Source: Wenzhouxiangellaceae bacterium
Lineage (GTDB): Bacteria > Pseudomonadota > Gammaproteobacteria > Xanthomonadales > Wenzhouxiangellaceae
Reading direction: 5' to 3'
DNA length: 64,000 nucleotides
Assembly: GCA_028289455.1 (NCBI GenBank)
Contig: JANQPN010000011.1
Coordinates: 1 to 64,000 of the forward strand
The translations under genes and the position numbers were made by a program. A model generated the notes under the pieces. It had not been told where the DNA came from. It saw only the letters and a list, made by a program, of their open reading frames with translations, and did no database searches. This document shows, piece by piece, positions 8,978 to 18,215 of the stretch. Positions within the stretch are counted from its first letter, which is position 1, and the number at the start of each line of letters is the position of its first letter.

Positions 8978-10138
8978 TCAGCTACCCGCCAGTGCATCTT
9001 CATCTTCTAATTCCGGCAATGGCTGCAGCAGATCTTCCAGCCGTTTATTGATGCTGTTGTATTTGTAATCCGGAATCACATATTCCCAGCCGGTTACTCT
9101 GGTACTCAACTGATCTGCCAGCTGTTGCGGGTCTTGGCTTTCATCGATTTCCCCGGATTCACCTTCATCTGTCTGTTCTGCTGCATCACCGGTATCCGTC
9201 GGGGAAGGCTCCAGCGATACTTCCAGCCTGGCGAGGTAAATTGCCGGTTCACCGGCACCATCTACCGCATCAGCTTCAGCAGAATCTGCCTGCTGATAAA
9301 GGCTGACAACCAGGTTCACGCCATTATTGGTAACAAACAGGGCGCGGGTGGCATCTTCCGGCAGTTCGCTGGTAACAGCGCGTACATCATCGGCCCGCAA
9401 ACTGACCAGGCTGTTGGCGATTCCATTGATTGCCCACTGTCCGCTCAGTAGCCGCCCTTCGGGAAGATTCAGCAGCTGCATTTCCAGTGCATCCTCGTTT
9501 TCACGCTGAATTCTGATCACATCACCGTCGGCATGCCGAATGGTGATTTCCCGCAGGTCATTGGCCTGCCAGTCGAGAATGGCCTTGTCAATCCAGTCAG
9601 CCGGTTCGGTTTTCACATCCAGTGCCTGGTCAACCAGGTAACTCTGCAGTACACCGGGCTGGCGGACATAACGGCCGGTCAGGTCATTGGCATCAATCCC
9701 GATGATCAGTGACTGGCCGGCATCGCTGCCCCAGCGCAGCAGTCCACCGCCGGTATCTTCACTGTCAATATCCGCCAGACCCAAACGCGGAAACAGTTCT
9801 TCACGTGTGGTTTTCGGCGCTATCACTTTTGCCTGACCCAGCGCCCGCAAAAGGTTGCGAACCTCCGGCCAGTTGGCAGCGTAACCCTGCCGCTGGGCAA
9901 TACCCCAGCCGTTATCTGAACGGTTTAAGGTAACTAGGCTGGTATTGCCTGCGCCGATGATTTCCAGCGTATTGATCTCATTGGCAATCTGTTCAAACTC
10001 CGGCAGCAGCAGTGCGCCAACGGGAAGCACATCATCGTTGCCCGAATCGGCCACTTCAGGTTTTAGTCCGAGTTGCAGCGCAGCCAGTACCGCAACCACA
10101 GCAAAAACACTAAGAATAATAAATGCCTTCTTTTGCAT
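8978..10138 (-). CDS. DUF4340 protein of Gld-type ABC module
   Basis: A 386-residue protein with one N-terminal membrane anchor (IILSVFAVVAVLAALQLGL) and a large periplasmic part. The pattern fits DUF4340: repeated WPEVRNLLRALGQAKV, GSDAGQSLIIGI, DANDLTGRYVRQPG and WIDKAILDWQANDLREITI segments. An acidic low-complexity stretch (about residues 300-345, rich in D, E, S and Q) comes before the C-terminus. DUF4340 proteins are usually encoded directly after GldG-like proteins, as here (14-base gap), and are thought to be accessory to the exporter. No enzymatic motif is seen. Confidence 0.85.
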   Translation of the reverse strand: MQKKAFIILSVFAVVAVLAALQLGLKPEVADSGNDDVLPVGALLLPEFEQIANEINTLEIIGAGNTSLVTLNRSDNGWGIAQRQGYAANWPEVRNLLRALGQAKVIAPKTTREELFPRLGLADIDSEDTGGGLLRWGSDAGQSLIIGIDANDLTGRYVRQPGVLQSYLVDQALDVKTEPADWIDKAILDWQANDLREITIRHADGDVIRIQRENEDALEMQLLNLPEGRLLSGQWAINGIANSLVSLRADDVRAVTSELPEDATRALFVTNNGVNLVVSLYQQADSAEADAVDGAGEPAIYLARLEVSLEPSPTDTGDAAEQTDEGESGEIDESQDPQQLADQLSTRVTGWEYVIPDYKYNSINKRLEDLLQPLPELEDEDALAGS

Positions 10139-10152
10139 GTCCCGCTCCTGTC

Positions 10153-12009
10153 TCAGGCCATCCGGCGGCGGCGCCAGCTCAGTAACACTGCAGCAGCCAG
10201 CACCAGCAGCGGCACCAGACCGATGTTGATGACTTTGAGCGTATTACCCAATGATTCAATATCTTTGTCCAGCTCGCGGCGCACCTGCCTCAGCTCACGG
10301 CGAATTTCCAGCTTCTGATCCAGAAACTGCTGAACCTCAGCCTGCTGTTCCGGGCTGAATACTGTCAGGTTGGCATCCTGGGCATCATTCCCACGGGCTG
10401 ATTGAAGCTCATTCAACCGCTGCTCGGTTTCCTGCAGACGCTGCTGCAATTGCTGTTCGGTATCCCGCAACCTGCGCTCGGCGTCCAGACGCAATGCGTT
10501 GACTCTGTCAAACGGCCGGCTGGATACCGCCCGTGTGCGGATACTGATCAGATCACTGTTGCCGATCAGGTTGTCTACTGCATTGACGGCCAGATCACCG
10601 TTGTTGGCAAATGGTGTGCGGATGGTTTGACCGAAAAAGTTCTGCGACTGTACCCAGTACGCATCACTTAGCAAATCAGTATCTGCAATCAATACAACAT
10701 TGATATCACCACTGCTCATACCGCCATTGCCGGCTGCCCGGTCCGGAAAAGCTGTGGTTGCTTCGCCGCTGACGCGGACCGCCAGGTTATAGCTGATACC
10801 GGAAGCCTGAAAACCATTCAGCAACTGTGCCGGGTTGGGTAGAAACTGCAGTTGCTGGGTCTGCAGCAACTGGCTGTTTTCACTGCTCTGCAGCAAAGGC
10901 TCGATAGTCGTGGTGGCATTTTCCACCGCGGTGAAATGACCGACAGTCGACATGTTCACCGTGCTTAACTCAGCGGTAATAATATCTTCGCTGTTGATTG
11001 CTGCGCTGTTCAGTCCCAGGATACCCAGATGCCTTACCGGTGGCTGGCCTGCGCCTGTACTTACCTGCAGAGCAAACTGTGCATCACCCACAAAGGTGAA
11101 TTCATCGAATGCAACCCCCCAGGACTGGAACAGATCAGGCAAATCCGATTTGCCACCACCTTGCGGCGGCGCATTTGGCGCTTGCGGATTGGCCTGAATA
11201 TCCTGTTCCGCATAAGAATCAACAAATGCCAGCACGCGCCCGCCGTTGAGCACAAACTGATCAATTGAATATTTCAGATCCGCTGACAGGTCTTTGGGAT
11301 GCACCATCACCAGCATGGCGATATCTTCAGGCAATCCGGTTGCTGTGGGCTCAACCAGTTCCAGCTCAAACAACTGCTCCAGCTGGTCGTAAATCGCCCA
11401 TGGCTGGGTTACATTTTGCCGCTGCGGATCAAACCCGCCGTTAATCGGCAGGCCTGCTATCACACCCACCCTTAAACGATCGGGCTGATTCAGCGTGTAG
11501 ACTATTTTGGCCAGATCATATTCCAGGAACTCTTCCTTATCCGGCTGCAGAAACGGCATAACTTCAGCACCGTCAATCGCATTGGTTGCCACCAGCCCGA
11601 AATACAGGGTATCCCCACTGGTGTTGATCGGTACCGCCTGCAGCCCGAAAGCAGCCGCACGGTCCTCTTCTTCCGAGAACGGCGCCGGATCGATATAACT
11701 TACCTGCAGTTTTCCGCCGGAACGCTGTTTGAACTCTTCCAGCAGCTCCCGAACCCGGCGGTAGTAACTGCGCAGCTGCGGCAAATCACTGCTGGCGTCT
11801 TCGGAGAAGTACAACTGCACCTGCAGCGGCTCTTCGATGCTGCTTAAAATATTCTTGGTGCCGTCACTCAGGGTATACAGGCTGTTCTCGGTTAAGTCCA
11901 GGCGCGCCCCGCGAAACAGCGATCCGCTGATCATGGTCAAGGCTAAAAACAGCACCGCCAGCAGCAGCAGCCCACCCAGAGAATAAAAGAATTTACTATC
12001 AAATTGCAT
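10153..12009 (-). CDS. GldG-like ABC exporter auxiliary protein
   Basis: A 618-residue protein with a membrane helix at each end (residues about 8-28 and 593-612). The periplasmic region between them begins with the GldG-type LDLTENSLYTLSDGTKNIL, followed by a thioredoxin-like/ABC-transport auxiliary core. A coiled coil rich in Q, R and E lies at about residues 495-590, just before the last helix. In the Gld family this subunit pairs with the GldF permease and GldA ATPase. It starts 13 bases after the permease stop. In Bacteroidetes the complex supports gliding; in proteobacteria homologues have no settled role. Confidence 0.87.
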   Translation of the reverse strand: MQFDSKFFYSLGGLLLLAVLFLALTMISGSLFRGARLDLTENSLYTLSDGTKNILSSIEEPLQVQLYFSEDASSDLPQLRSYYRRVRELLEEFKQRSGGKLQVSYIDPAPFSEEEDRAAAFGLQAVPINTSGDTLYFGLVATNAIDGAEVMPFLQPDKEEFLEYDLAKIVYTLNQPDRLRVGVIAGLPINGGFDPQRQNVTQPWAIYDQLEQLFELELVEPTATGLPEDIAMLVMVHPKDLSADLKYSIDQFVLNGGRVLAFVDSYAEQDIQANPQAPNAPPQGGGKSDLPDLFQSWGVAFDEFTFVGDAQFALQVSTGAGQPPVRHLGILGLNSAAINSEDIITAELSTVNMSTVGHFTAVENATTTIEPLLQSSENSQLLQTQQLQFLPNPAQLLNGFQASGISYNLAVRVSGEATTAFPDRAAGNGGMSSGDINVVLIADTDLLSDAYWVQSQNFFGQTIRTPFANNGDLAVNAVDNLIGNSDLISIRTRAVSSRPFDRVNALRLDAERRLRDTEQQLQQRLQETEQRLNELQSARGNDAQDANLTVFSPEQQAEVQQFLDQKLEIRRELRQVRRELDKDIESLGNTLKVINIGLVPLLVLAAAVLLSWRRRRMA

Positions 12010-12022
12010 TTTGCTCTCCTGC

Positions 12023-12769
12023 TCAGTCCGCTTTGCGTAATTGCAGAATAATCAGATTGGCCATCAGCCAGAAACCGATTACCAGACCAAAGAAAATCAG
12101 ATCGCGTAAATCAACCACCCCACGGGAAATGGCGTCAAAATGTGAGATCAGACTAAGGTTGGCTATGCCATCCACAAACCCCTGAGGCAGCCAGCTGCGG
12201 AACGCATCCAGTACCAGCGGCAACCCGCTCAGCAGGAACCCGAAACTGACTACAACCGCCAATATAAAAGCAACAACCTGATTGCGTGTCAGAGCGGAAA
12301 GACAACTGCCGATAGCCAGAAAAGCACCTGCCATCAACCAGCTGCCCAGATAAGCCGCCAGAATGGTGCCGTTATCCGGATCACCCAGATAATTAACCGT
12401 AAACCAGATCGGGAAGGTCAGCGCCAGTGCCAGCCCCAGGAACAGCCATGCCGCCAGAAACTTGCCGACAATGGCCTGGGAAATGGTAATCGGCAGAGTC
12501 AGCAGCAGCTCAATGGTTCCGGACTTGCGTTCCTCGGCCCACAGGCGCATCGCCAGGGCCGGCACCAGAAACAGATACAGCCATGGATGGAACCGGAAAA
12601 ACGGTTCCAGATCCGCCAGTCCGCGCTGATAAAACCCGCCCAGATAAAAAGTGAATGCAGCTGCCAGAATGGTAAAGATCACAATAAACACCCAGGCAAC
12701 CGGGGTAGCGAAATAAGCCGACAGCTCACGGCGCATTACCGTGTGCATGCCTTGCAGAAATGCCTTCAT
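12023..12769 (-). CDS. ABC-2 type permease (GldF-like)
   Basis: A 248-residue integral membrane protein with about six helices. It has the ABC-2 coupling region AMRLWAEERKSGTIELLLTLPI after the second helix. Its start overlaps the ATPase stop by 4 bases (ATGA), indicating translational coupling. It forms the membrane channel of the exporter with the ATPase encoded just upstream and the GldG-like subunit downstream. Confidence 0.9.
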   Translation of the reverse strand: MKAFLQGMHTVMRRELSAYFATPVAWVFIVIFTILAAAFTFYLGGFYQRGLADLEPFFRFHPWLYLFLVPALAMRLWAEERKSGTIELLLTLPITISQAIVGKFLAAWLFLGLALALTFPIWFTVNYLGDPDNGTILAAYLGSWLMAGAFLAIGSCLSALTRNQVVAFILAVVVSFGFLLSGLPLVLDAFRSWLPQGFVDGIANLSLISHFDAISRGVVDLRDLIFFGLVIGFWLMANLIILQLRKAD

Positions 12770-13701
12770 GCCGCTTCCTCCAGCTGTTCAACTTCACTGG
12801 TGATGGTGCGGAACACTTCATCCAGCCGCCCGGCTTCCAGCCGCATGGTGTTGACCTGCCAGTTGTGCTCGGCAATAACCTTGTTGACCGCCGCCAGCAG
12901 ATGGCTGCCCGGTTCCGGAAATACCGTGATTTCGTTGTCCCGAACTTCGACTTTGGCCGCTTCGGGCAAATTGCTTAAGATGCTGGCTGCCGTCTGCAGA
13001 TCATCAACATTCAACGTTACCGCATTGTGATAGCGGGAGCGTTCAATCAAACCGGCAGGTGTATCATCAGCCACCAGCTTACCGCCGGCAATGATCATTG
13101 CCCGGTTACACAATGCATCGACCTCTTCCAGAATATGTGTGGAAATCACAATAATTCTGTTTTCTGACATATCACTGATCAACTCACGCACTTCGTGTTT
13201 TTGATTGGGGTCCAGCCCATCGGTCGGCTCATCAAGAATGAGTACCTGAGGATCATGCAAAACCGCCTGTGCCAGACCCACACGACGTTTGTAGCCTTTT
13301 GACAGGGTATCAATCCGCTGATGCTGAACATGCCCCAGATTCAACCGCTCGGCCGCCTCTCCGGCTTTGCTGTTGGCTGCTGAACCCCGATAACCGCGCG
13401 CATGTGCCACAAACTGCAAAAATTTCTGCACACTCATTTCACCATACAGCGGCGCACCTTCAGGCAGATAGCCGATCTCTCTGCGGACAGCCAGTGAGTC
13501 GTTGATGATGTCATGGCCGTTAATTACTGCAGTCCCCGAAGTGGGTGGCAAAAAGCCGGTGAGAATTTTCATCGTGGTCGATTTGCCGGCGCCGTTGGGA
13601 CCCAAAAAGCCCAGTACCTGACCGGTATCGACAGTGAAACTGATGCCGTCAACGGCAACCAGATCACCATAATGTCGTGTCAGAGATCGTGCTTCAATCA
13701 T
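12766..13701 (-). CDS. ABC transporter ATPase (GldA-like)
   Basis: A 311-residue ATP-binding subunit. It has Walker A GPNGAGKST, the signature LSKGYKRRVGLAQAV (an SKGYKRR variant of LSGGQ), Walker B VLILDEPTDGLDP and the switch His in VISTHILEEV. A C-terminal ferredoxin-like extension (about residues 220-311) is typical of the ABC-2/GldA branch. It is the first gene of the ABC module, with an AGGAG Shine-Dalgarno before the ATG. The 280-base upstream gap, shared with the divergent M14 peptidase gene, should hold the promoter. The transported substrate is unknown. Confidence 0.92.
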   Translation of the reverse strand: MIEARSLTRHYGDLVAVDGISFTVDTGQVLGFLGPNGAGKSTTMKILTGFLPPTSGTAVINGHDIINDSLAVRREIGYLPEGAPLYGEMSVQKFLQFVAHARGYRGSAANSKAGEAAERLNLGHVQHQRIDTLSKGYKRRVGLAQAVLHDPQVLILDEPTDGLDPNQKHEVRELISDMSENRIIVISTHILEEVDALCNRAMIIAGGKLVADDTPAGLIERSRYHNAVTLNVDDLQTAASILSNLPEAAKVEVRDNEITVFPEPGSHLLAAVNKVIAEHNWQVNTMRLEAGRLDEVFRTITSEVEQLEEAA

Positions 13702-13981
13702 TGATCAGATGCTCCTGTTAAAAAACTGTCAACTCCTAATGGACAACACATCGTGCCATCCGGTTTTATTATTTTAGGAAACCCGCTTTTACAGGCTAAA
13801 GTCTGCTGAACTCAGCCGGGCCCGAACGCAGGTCTTCAAAAAAATCGGGACATAATACACCGCTTTCAAGTGTCACTTTCAAGGTAACGCCAGGGCCAAA
13901 TCCAATCTTGGGCTTCACTTTCTGCCGGAAACCAGCTAAGTTTGCCGATTGTTTTGATTTCGGATAGACGCTGGAAAAGCC
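13702..13981. other. Divergent intergenic region (ABC module / M14 peptidase)
   Basis: This 280-base A/T-richer spacer separates two divergent genes. On the minus strand a TAAAAT box lies near 13770, and on the plus strand a TAATAC near 13852, but neither has a convincing -35 partner. A TTGACA on the minus strand is too close to the gldA-like start to be its -35. No small gene or hairpin terminator is seen. Confidence 0.4.
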
Positions 13982-15061
13982 GTGCAGCCCAATATTCTAG
14001 AACAACTTCCCGAGGGTTTACTGGAAAAACCGGCCACAGCACTGTATCAGCAACTGTCCGGCCCCACCATGGTTCATATTGCCGGGCGCAACCCCAGGCC
14101 ATTGGTGGTATCGGTTTTACAGCACGGCAACGAAGATACCGGCTGGGAAGCCATGCGGATCCTGTTGAAGCACCGGTACGCCTACCGGGAGCTGCCGCGC
14201 AGTATCTGCCTGCTGATCGGCAATGTTTCTGCCGCCCGGCTGCGCCGCCGCCGGCTGGACGGCCAACCGGACTTTAACCGTTGCTGGCCGCATGCCGAGA
14301 GCAACCGGAATGTCATCACCAATGATCCATACACCAGTCTGTTCCGATATTACATGGACAAGCTGTGTGAGCAGCAGCCATTTGCCGCTCTGGACATTCA
14401 CAACAATACCGGCCTGAATCCGCATTATGCAGCGCTGAATCGTATCGACTGGCGAATGATTCATCTTGCGCGGCTGTTTTCCGACAAAATCGTTTACTTC
14501 ACCATGCCACACGGCACTTTATCCAATGCCATGGCAGAGCACTGCCCATCACTGACACTGGAATGCGGCCAGGCAGGCAACGTGCACGGCACCGATCACG
14601 CGCTGGAATATATCGAACAATGTCTGCAGCTGGACAGCATTGATGACACACCGCTGCCCACTGAACAGACCCAGCTGTACCACATGCTGGCGACGGTATA
14701 CGTGTCCGCGGATCTGAGGTTCAGTTTTATGCCGGAAAAATCCATGTTGAGCTTCATCGCCAACCTGGATCATCTGAACTTCACGGAAATGCCGCCCGGT
14801 ACCCTGCTGGCGCATATGCACGGCCACAATTCACGCTGCCTGCTGGCACTGGATCACTATGGCCAGGATATTACCGACAGCTGTTTCAGTTTTTCAGATG
14901 GGACAGTGCGCACCCTGCGGCCGCTGATGCCGTCCATGCTGACACCGGATGTACAGGTTATCAGGCAGGATTGCCTGTGCTATCTGATGGAGCGGATAGA
15001 CCCGAATGCACCGGCTGCCAGCATCATCAGCAATGAAGTCCTGCCCGAATCTCTGGAATAA
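13982..15061 (+). CDS. M14-family zinc peptidase, aspartoacylase/succinylglutamate-desuccinylase-like
   Basis: A 359-residue cytoplasmic protein with the AstE/AspA zinc site: H48 and E51 in QHGNED, H140 in LDIHNNTG, and candidate catalytic E194 in LECGQAG. FNRCWP (residues 98-103) matches the family's Asn-Arg substrate block. Enzymes of this group release the acyl group from N-acyl amino acids. Succinylglutamate desuccinylase proper sits in an ast operon, which is absent here, so the exact substrate is open. The GTG start at 13982 is the first reasonable codon, with GGA about 9 bases upstream. It is convergent with the next gene, 32 bases apart. Confidence 0.85.
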   Translation: MQPNILEQLPEGLLEKPATALYQQLSGPTMVHIAGRNPRPLVVSVLQHGNEDTGWEAMRILLKHRYAYRELPRSICLLIGNVSAARLRRRRLDGQPDFNRCWPHAESNRNVITNDPYTSLFRYYMDKLCEQQPFAALDIHNNTGLNPHYAALNRIDWRMIHLARLFSDKIVYFTMPHGTLSNAMAEHCPSLTLECGQAGNVHGTDHALEYIEQCLQLDSIDDTPLPTEQTQLYHMLATVYVSADLRFSFMPEKSMLSFIANLDHLNFTEMPPGTLLAHMHGHNSRCLLALDHYGQDITDSCFSFSDGTVRTLRPLMPSMLTPDVQVIRQDCLCYLMERIDPNAPAASIISNEVLPESLE

Positions 15062-15093
15062 CCAGGAAGCTGTCAGGCAAACAGCATATACCG

Positions 15094-16848
15094 CTAAGCA
15101 TCATTGCATAACGGATCAAAAGCGATATCCACCAGGCGGTCAAATACCACGTCGTGTGCCCCAAATGGCTCATCCAGATCAAACTGGACTCGTATCTGAT
15201 TACACCCCATAACGGTCAGCTCCGCCGTTCCAATTTCAATGCGCTGCCCGTCCAGATTTTCATCAGGCACCAGAAACGGAAGACCGTCAACCATGCGCAT
15301 GGTCAGTGAAATCTGACGGCTGCCGTCAATAATCGGCGCAGCCCCCGACAGCCAGATTGGACTGCCGGATTCATGCGCCAGCAATGCAAGAAACAGGAAG
15401 CGGGTACGTCTATCACCACCCAGTGCGGTATTGATTTGCACACCGGTTCGGTTAAACGCAGGATTACCCCACAGCCCTACTAGGCGTTCGGATACCGTCG
15501 GCTGCGGACTCAACTGATATAAAGCAGACAGATTGTTCTGGCGGTCATTGCCGATCGCAAAAATGGTTGCATTGTCTTGTTTTCGATTAAAGATAATGCG
15601 CTCCAAGGCCATATCATATGGGCGCAATAGATCAACCAACATCCCATCCTCTATGCGTTTAATAACTCTGTTGTGTGGCTCATACAACAAATCCAGACCG
15701 TTCAGAGCCAGAACTCTCAAATCGTCAAACCCTATATTCATCCCACCCAGTAAATTAAAATCACTATCGTAGATACCTAAGGAATTAAATGCTGGCGAAC
15801 CAAGTGATGGCGGGCCAAAAAACACATACAAGCCATCATTACCCGCCTGGATTGAGGTAATCCTTGATCCAGCGCTGGGACTATCGAGTGTTAGCTGGAT
15901 TAAATCTTCATCATCAACCTGGAGTTCAAACAGGCCACCGATTCTTCTAATTAATCCAGCAAAACTATAACCCCTGGATAACAGCAACTTGTCCTGCACA
16001 AGATCTGTCAGAATGAAAGGCGCAGTAATACTGCCAAACTCGCTCGGCAATGTATAAAACGTTTGTCGTCCGGCCTCGTCAAAAGCCACCAGTTGACGAA
16101 CACCCCCATTAATATCCGTACTGACCTGATAAATGCAGACGTCATCGAACTGCACAGGTGGTGTCGATCTGATGATAGAAAAATTTGACAGGTCCAGGTC
16201 TACAGCTTCCAGCAGCCCATCTTTGAATTGGATAAACCGGCCTACGGGTGATGAGGTTGGGCTGGATAGGTCAGAAAAATAGAAACTATCACCCACAACA
16301 CATATTGATTCTAAATCAGGGAAGCCGGTATTCAATACTACCGTTCCTGCCTGTGTCCCATCACTGATTGCCAACGTAAGATCATCACGCTGTGTGGCAG
16401 TGATAAATAACCGGTTCCCCACTGCCTTGATGGCTTGCGTATTCTGGAAAAACGGCAAATCGATATTAAGTGCCTTCCGGGTATTTGCTACTGTGCCGTC
16501 GGTTTCCCAGACTTCAAAATCCCTCAGCTCCCCATTCTCTCTGACTGTAGCCGCCCGAATGGCAAACAGCTTGTCACCAAAAACTGCTATCTCACTGTCT
16601 GGGAAGTTTGGATTCGCGATATTGTCAAGCAATGCCCGTGACCCTTGTGATGTTCCGTCCGTGACATGCAACACTTTTTCACCGTCGACATAAAAAAGAC
16701 GGTCTGCAAGCATGGCCTCTTGTGTGCTTACCCTTAAAACATCTGACCCGCTGATACTCACTCTGTTGAAAACCAGTGCATCTGCCGAAGACAGCGGCAA
16801 CATTAAATACATCACCAGCAGGTAAACAGCATAGTTCCTACGACACAT
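15094..16848 (-). CDS. Exported protein with ELWxxDGT-like repeats
   Basis: A 584-residue protein with a signal peptide (hydrophobic YLLVMYLMLPLS, likely cleavage after ADA). Degenerate copies of the ELWKSDGTxAGT-type repeat are visible: LHVTDGTSQGSRALL, VWETDGTVANTRKAL and LAISDGTQAGTVVL, each followed by a hydrophobic strand such as GDKLFAI, GNRLFIT or GDSFYF. This suggests a beta-propeller in the N-terminal two thirds. The C-terminal about 130 residues (from LVGLWGNPAFNRTG) form a separate beta-rich domain. No catalytic motif is seen. Function unknown; extracellular or periplasmic binding is a guess. Confidence 0.75.
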   Translation of the reverse strand: MCRRNYAVYLLVMYLMLPLSSADALVFNRVSISGSDVLRVSTQEAMLADRLFYVDGEKVLHVTDGTSQGSRALLDNIANPNFPDSEIAVFGDKLFAIRAATVRENGELRDFEVWETDGTVANTRKALNIDLPFFQNTQAIKAVGNRLFITATQRDDLTLAISDGTQAGTVVLNTGFPDLESICVVGDSFYFSDLSSPTSSPVGRFIQFKDGLLEAVDLDLSNFSIIRSTPPVQFDDVCIYQVSTDINGGVRQLVAFDEAGRQTFYTLPSEFGSITAPFILTDLVQDKLLLSRGYSFAGLIRRIGGLFELQVDDEDLIQLTLDSPSAGSRITSIQAGNDGLYVFFGPPSLGSPAFNSLGIYDSDFNLLGGMNIGFDDLRVLALNGLDLLYEPHNRVIKRIEDGMLVDLLRPYDMALERIIFNRKQDNATIFAIGNDRQNNLSALYQLSPQPTVSERLVGLWGNPAFNRTGVQINTALGGDRRTRFLFLALLAHESGSPIWLSGAAPIIDGSRQISLTMRMVDGLPFLVPDENLDGQRIEIGTAELTVMGCNQIRVQFDLDEPFGAHDVVFDRLVDIAFDPLCNDA

Positions 16849-16972
16849 CTGATAATGTCCAAAAAAACAGCTTTCGAACTTACCATAATCCGGCCTGAAT
16901 CTGAATCTAAAGGGAATCCAACCTGTCTGCGCTGGACTGAAAATGCCTTATTGAGCAGAAAAATTCTTAAGC

Positions 16973-18205
16973 TTATGCTTTTGGCAGAAAAATACCTTGT
17001 TCACCCATCAGTTCAAATCCTGGAAATATCACCTCGGGAGCTTCTAGGCCCGTCCGGTTGATCAACAGCTCACTCAACACCGCACGGTAATCTGTGGTGT
17101 TAGCCAGATCACCATTAAATACCAGATCCGACTGCTGCAACCCCGGCCAGTCGGCAAATACCTGTCCACCATTGACGCCATTACCCATGGCCAGCATGAC
17201 ATTGCCGTGACCATGGTCCGTACCACCCGATGCATTTTCAAATGCGCGCCGCCCGAATTCGCTCATGCTGACGATGGTGATGTTATCCATCCTGTCACCC
17301 ATGTCGGTCATAAATGCAGCCAGTGTATCTGAGAAATCCGCCAGCAATCCCGGCATCCGCTGGTTGGCATTGTCGTGATGGTCCCAGCCGCCAATATCCA
17401 CACAGCCTACCTGCACACCGATATCCGCTTTGATCAGGGTTGCCAGTTCATTGAATTCCGTGCCGAATTCAGATGCCGGATACTCTGCACCGTTGTCCGG
17501 CTGAATGGATCCGGTATCAATATCCGCCAGTGAGCGGATCGAGCTGATCGCCTGGCGGGACTGCAAATCCAGCACACTGTTTTCGGCATACAGCTGTTCC
17601 AGCAGCTCCAGCAATTCAGCATTCTTTTCCCCGGGAATATTTAAAGAAAACGAATCTATACTCTGTATACCAACAGGCGTCACCATGCCCAGCAATGAGC
17701 GTTGAATCGCCCCTCCGACACCCACGGCACGGAATGCGGAGGCATTATCTGCCGTCGCACTGCCCACATATCGCCCCAGCCAACCGTCAAACAGGTCCTG
17801 CTCATCAACGTCGGCGCGTTCCATGATGTCCTGGGCATCAAAGTGAGAATGGGTTTCATGGGTTAAACCGGTTGCATGAATGACTGCCATCCGGCCATCA
17901 TCATAAAACGGCTTAAGTGAAGCCATGGATGGATGCAGCCCATAGTTGCCGTCCAGATCAAGCGCTGCTGAATCTCCATTTTCGGGAATCGCAATAGTCG
18001 GCCTGAGATCAAAATATCGCCCGTCGAACAACGGCGGCACCATGCTCATTCCATCTGCACCGCCACGCTGGAATACACAAACAATTACATCCTGACCATT
18101 GCCGATACCGGATGCACCATCGGCTGCCAGCAGTAGACGGCTGTTCAGCAATGGTAATGTAGCCAGACCGCTGACCTGTAAAAAACGACGTCTATTAATA
18201 GTCAT
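16973..18205 (-). CDS. DUF1501 protein, Tat-exported
   Basis: A 410-residue protein. The start is ATG 18205, with the Shine-Dalgarno TTAGGAGTG; the longer frame only adds residues overlapping the upstream gene. The N-terminus is a twin-arginine signal (NRRRFLQVSGLATLPLL). DUF1501 features include VCVFQRGGADGMSMVPP, THSHFDAQDIMERA, DIGGWDHHDN, VSMSEFGRR and TDHGHGNVMLAMG, which resemble the metal-site layout of the alkaline phosphatase/sulfatase superfamily. It starts 10 bases after the DUF1800 stop, the usual pairing of these families. The substrate of the pair is not known. Confidence 0.9.
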   Translation of the reverse strand: MTINRRRFLQVSGLATLPLLNSRLLLAADGASGIGNGQDVIVCVFQRGGADGMSMVPPLFDGRYFDLRPTIAIPENGDSAALDLDGNYGLHPSMASLKPFYDDGRMAVIHATGLTHETHSHFDAQDIMERADVDEQDLFDGWLGRYVGSATADNASAFRAVGVGGAIQRSLLGMVTPVGIQSIDSFSLNIPGEKNAELLELLEQLYAENSVLDLQSRQAISSIRSLADIDTGSIQPDNGAEYPASEFGTEFNELATLIKADIGVQVGCVDIGGWDHHDNANQRMPGLLADFSDTLAAFMTDMGDRMDNITIVSMSEFGRRAFENASGGTDHGHGNVMLAMGNGVNGGQVFADWPGLQQSDLVFNGDLANTTDYRAVLSELLINRTGLEAPEVIFPGFELMGEQGIFLPKA

Positions 18206-18215
18206 GGTGACACTC

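Noticed and set aside
13715..13735. TTGACA on the minus strand before the GldA-like gene as a -35 box
   Set aside because: It is about 30 bases from the start codon and overlaps the ribosome site region, leaving no room for a -10 and a leader.
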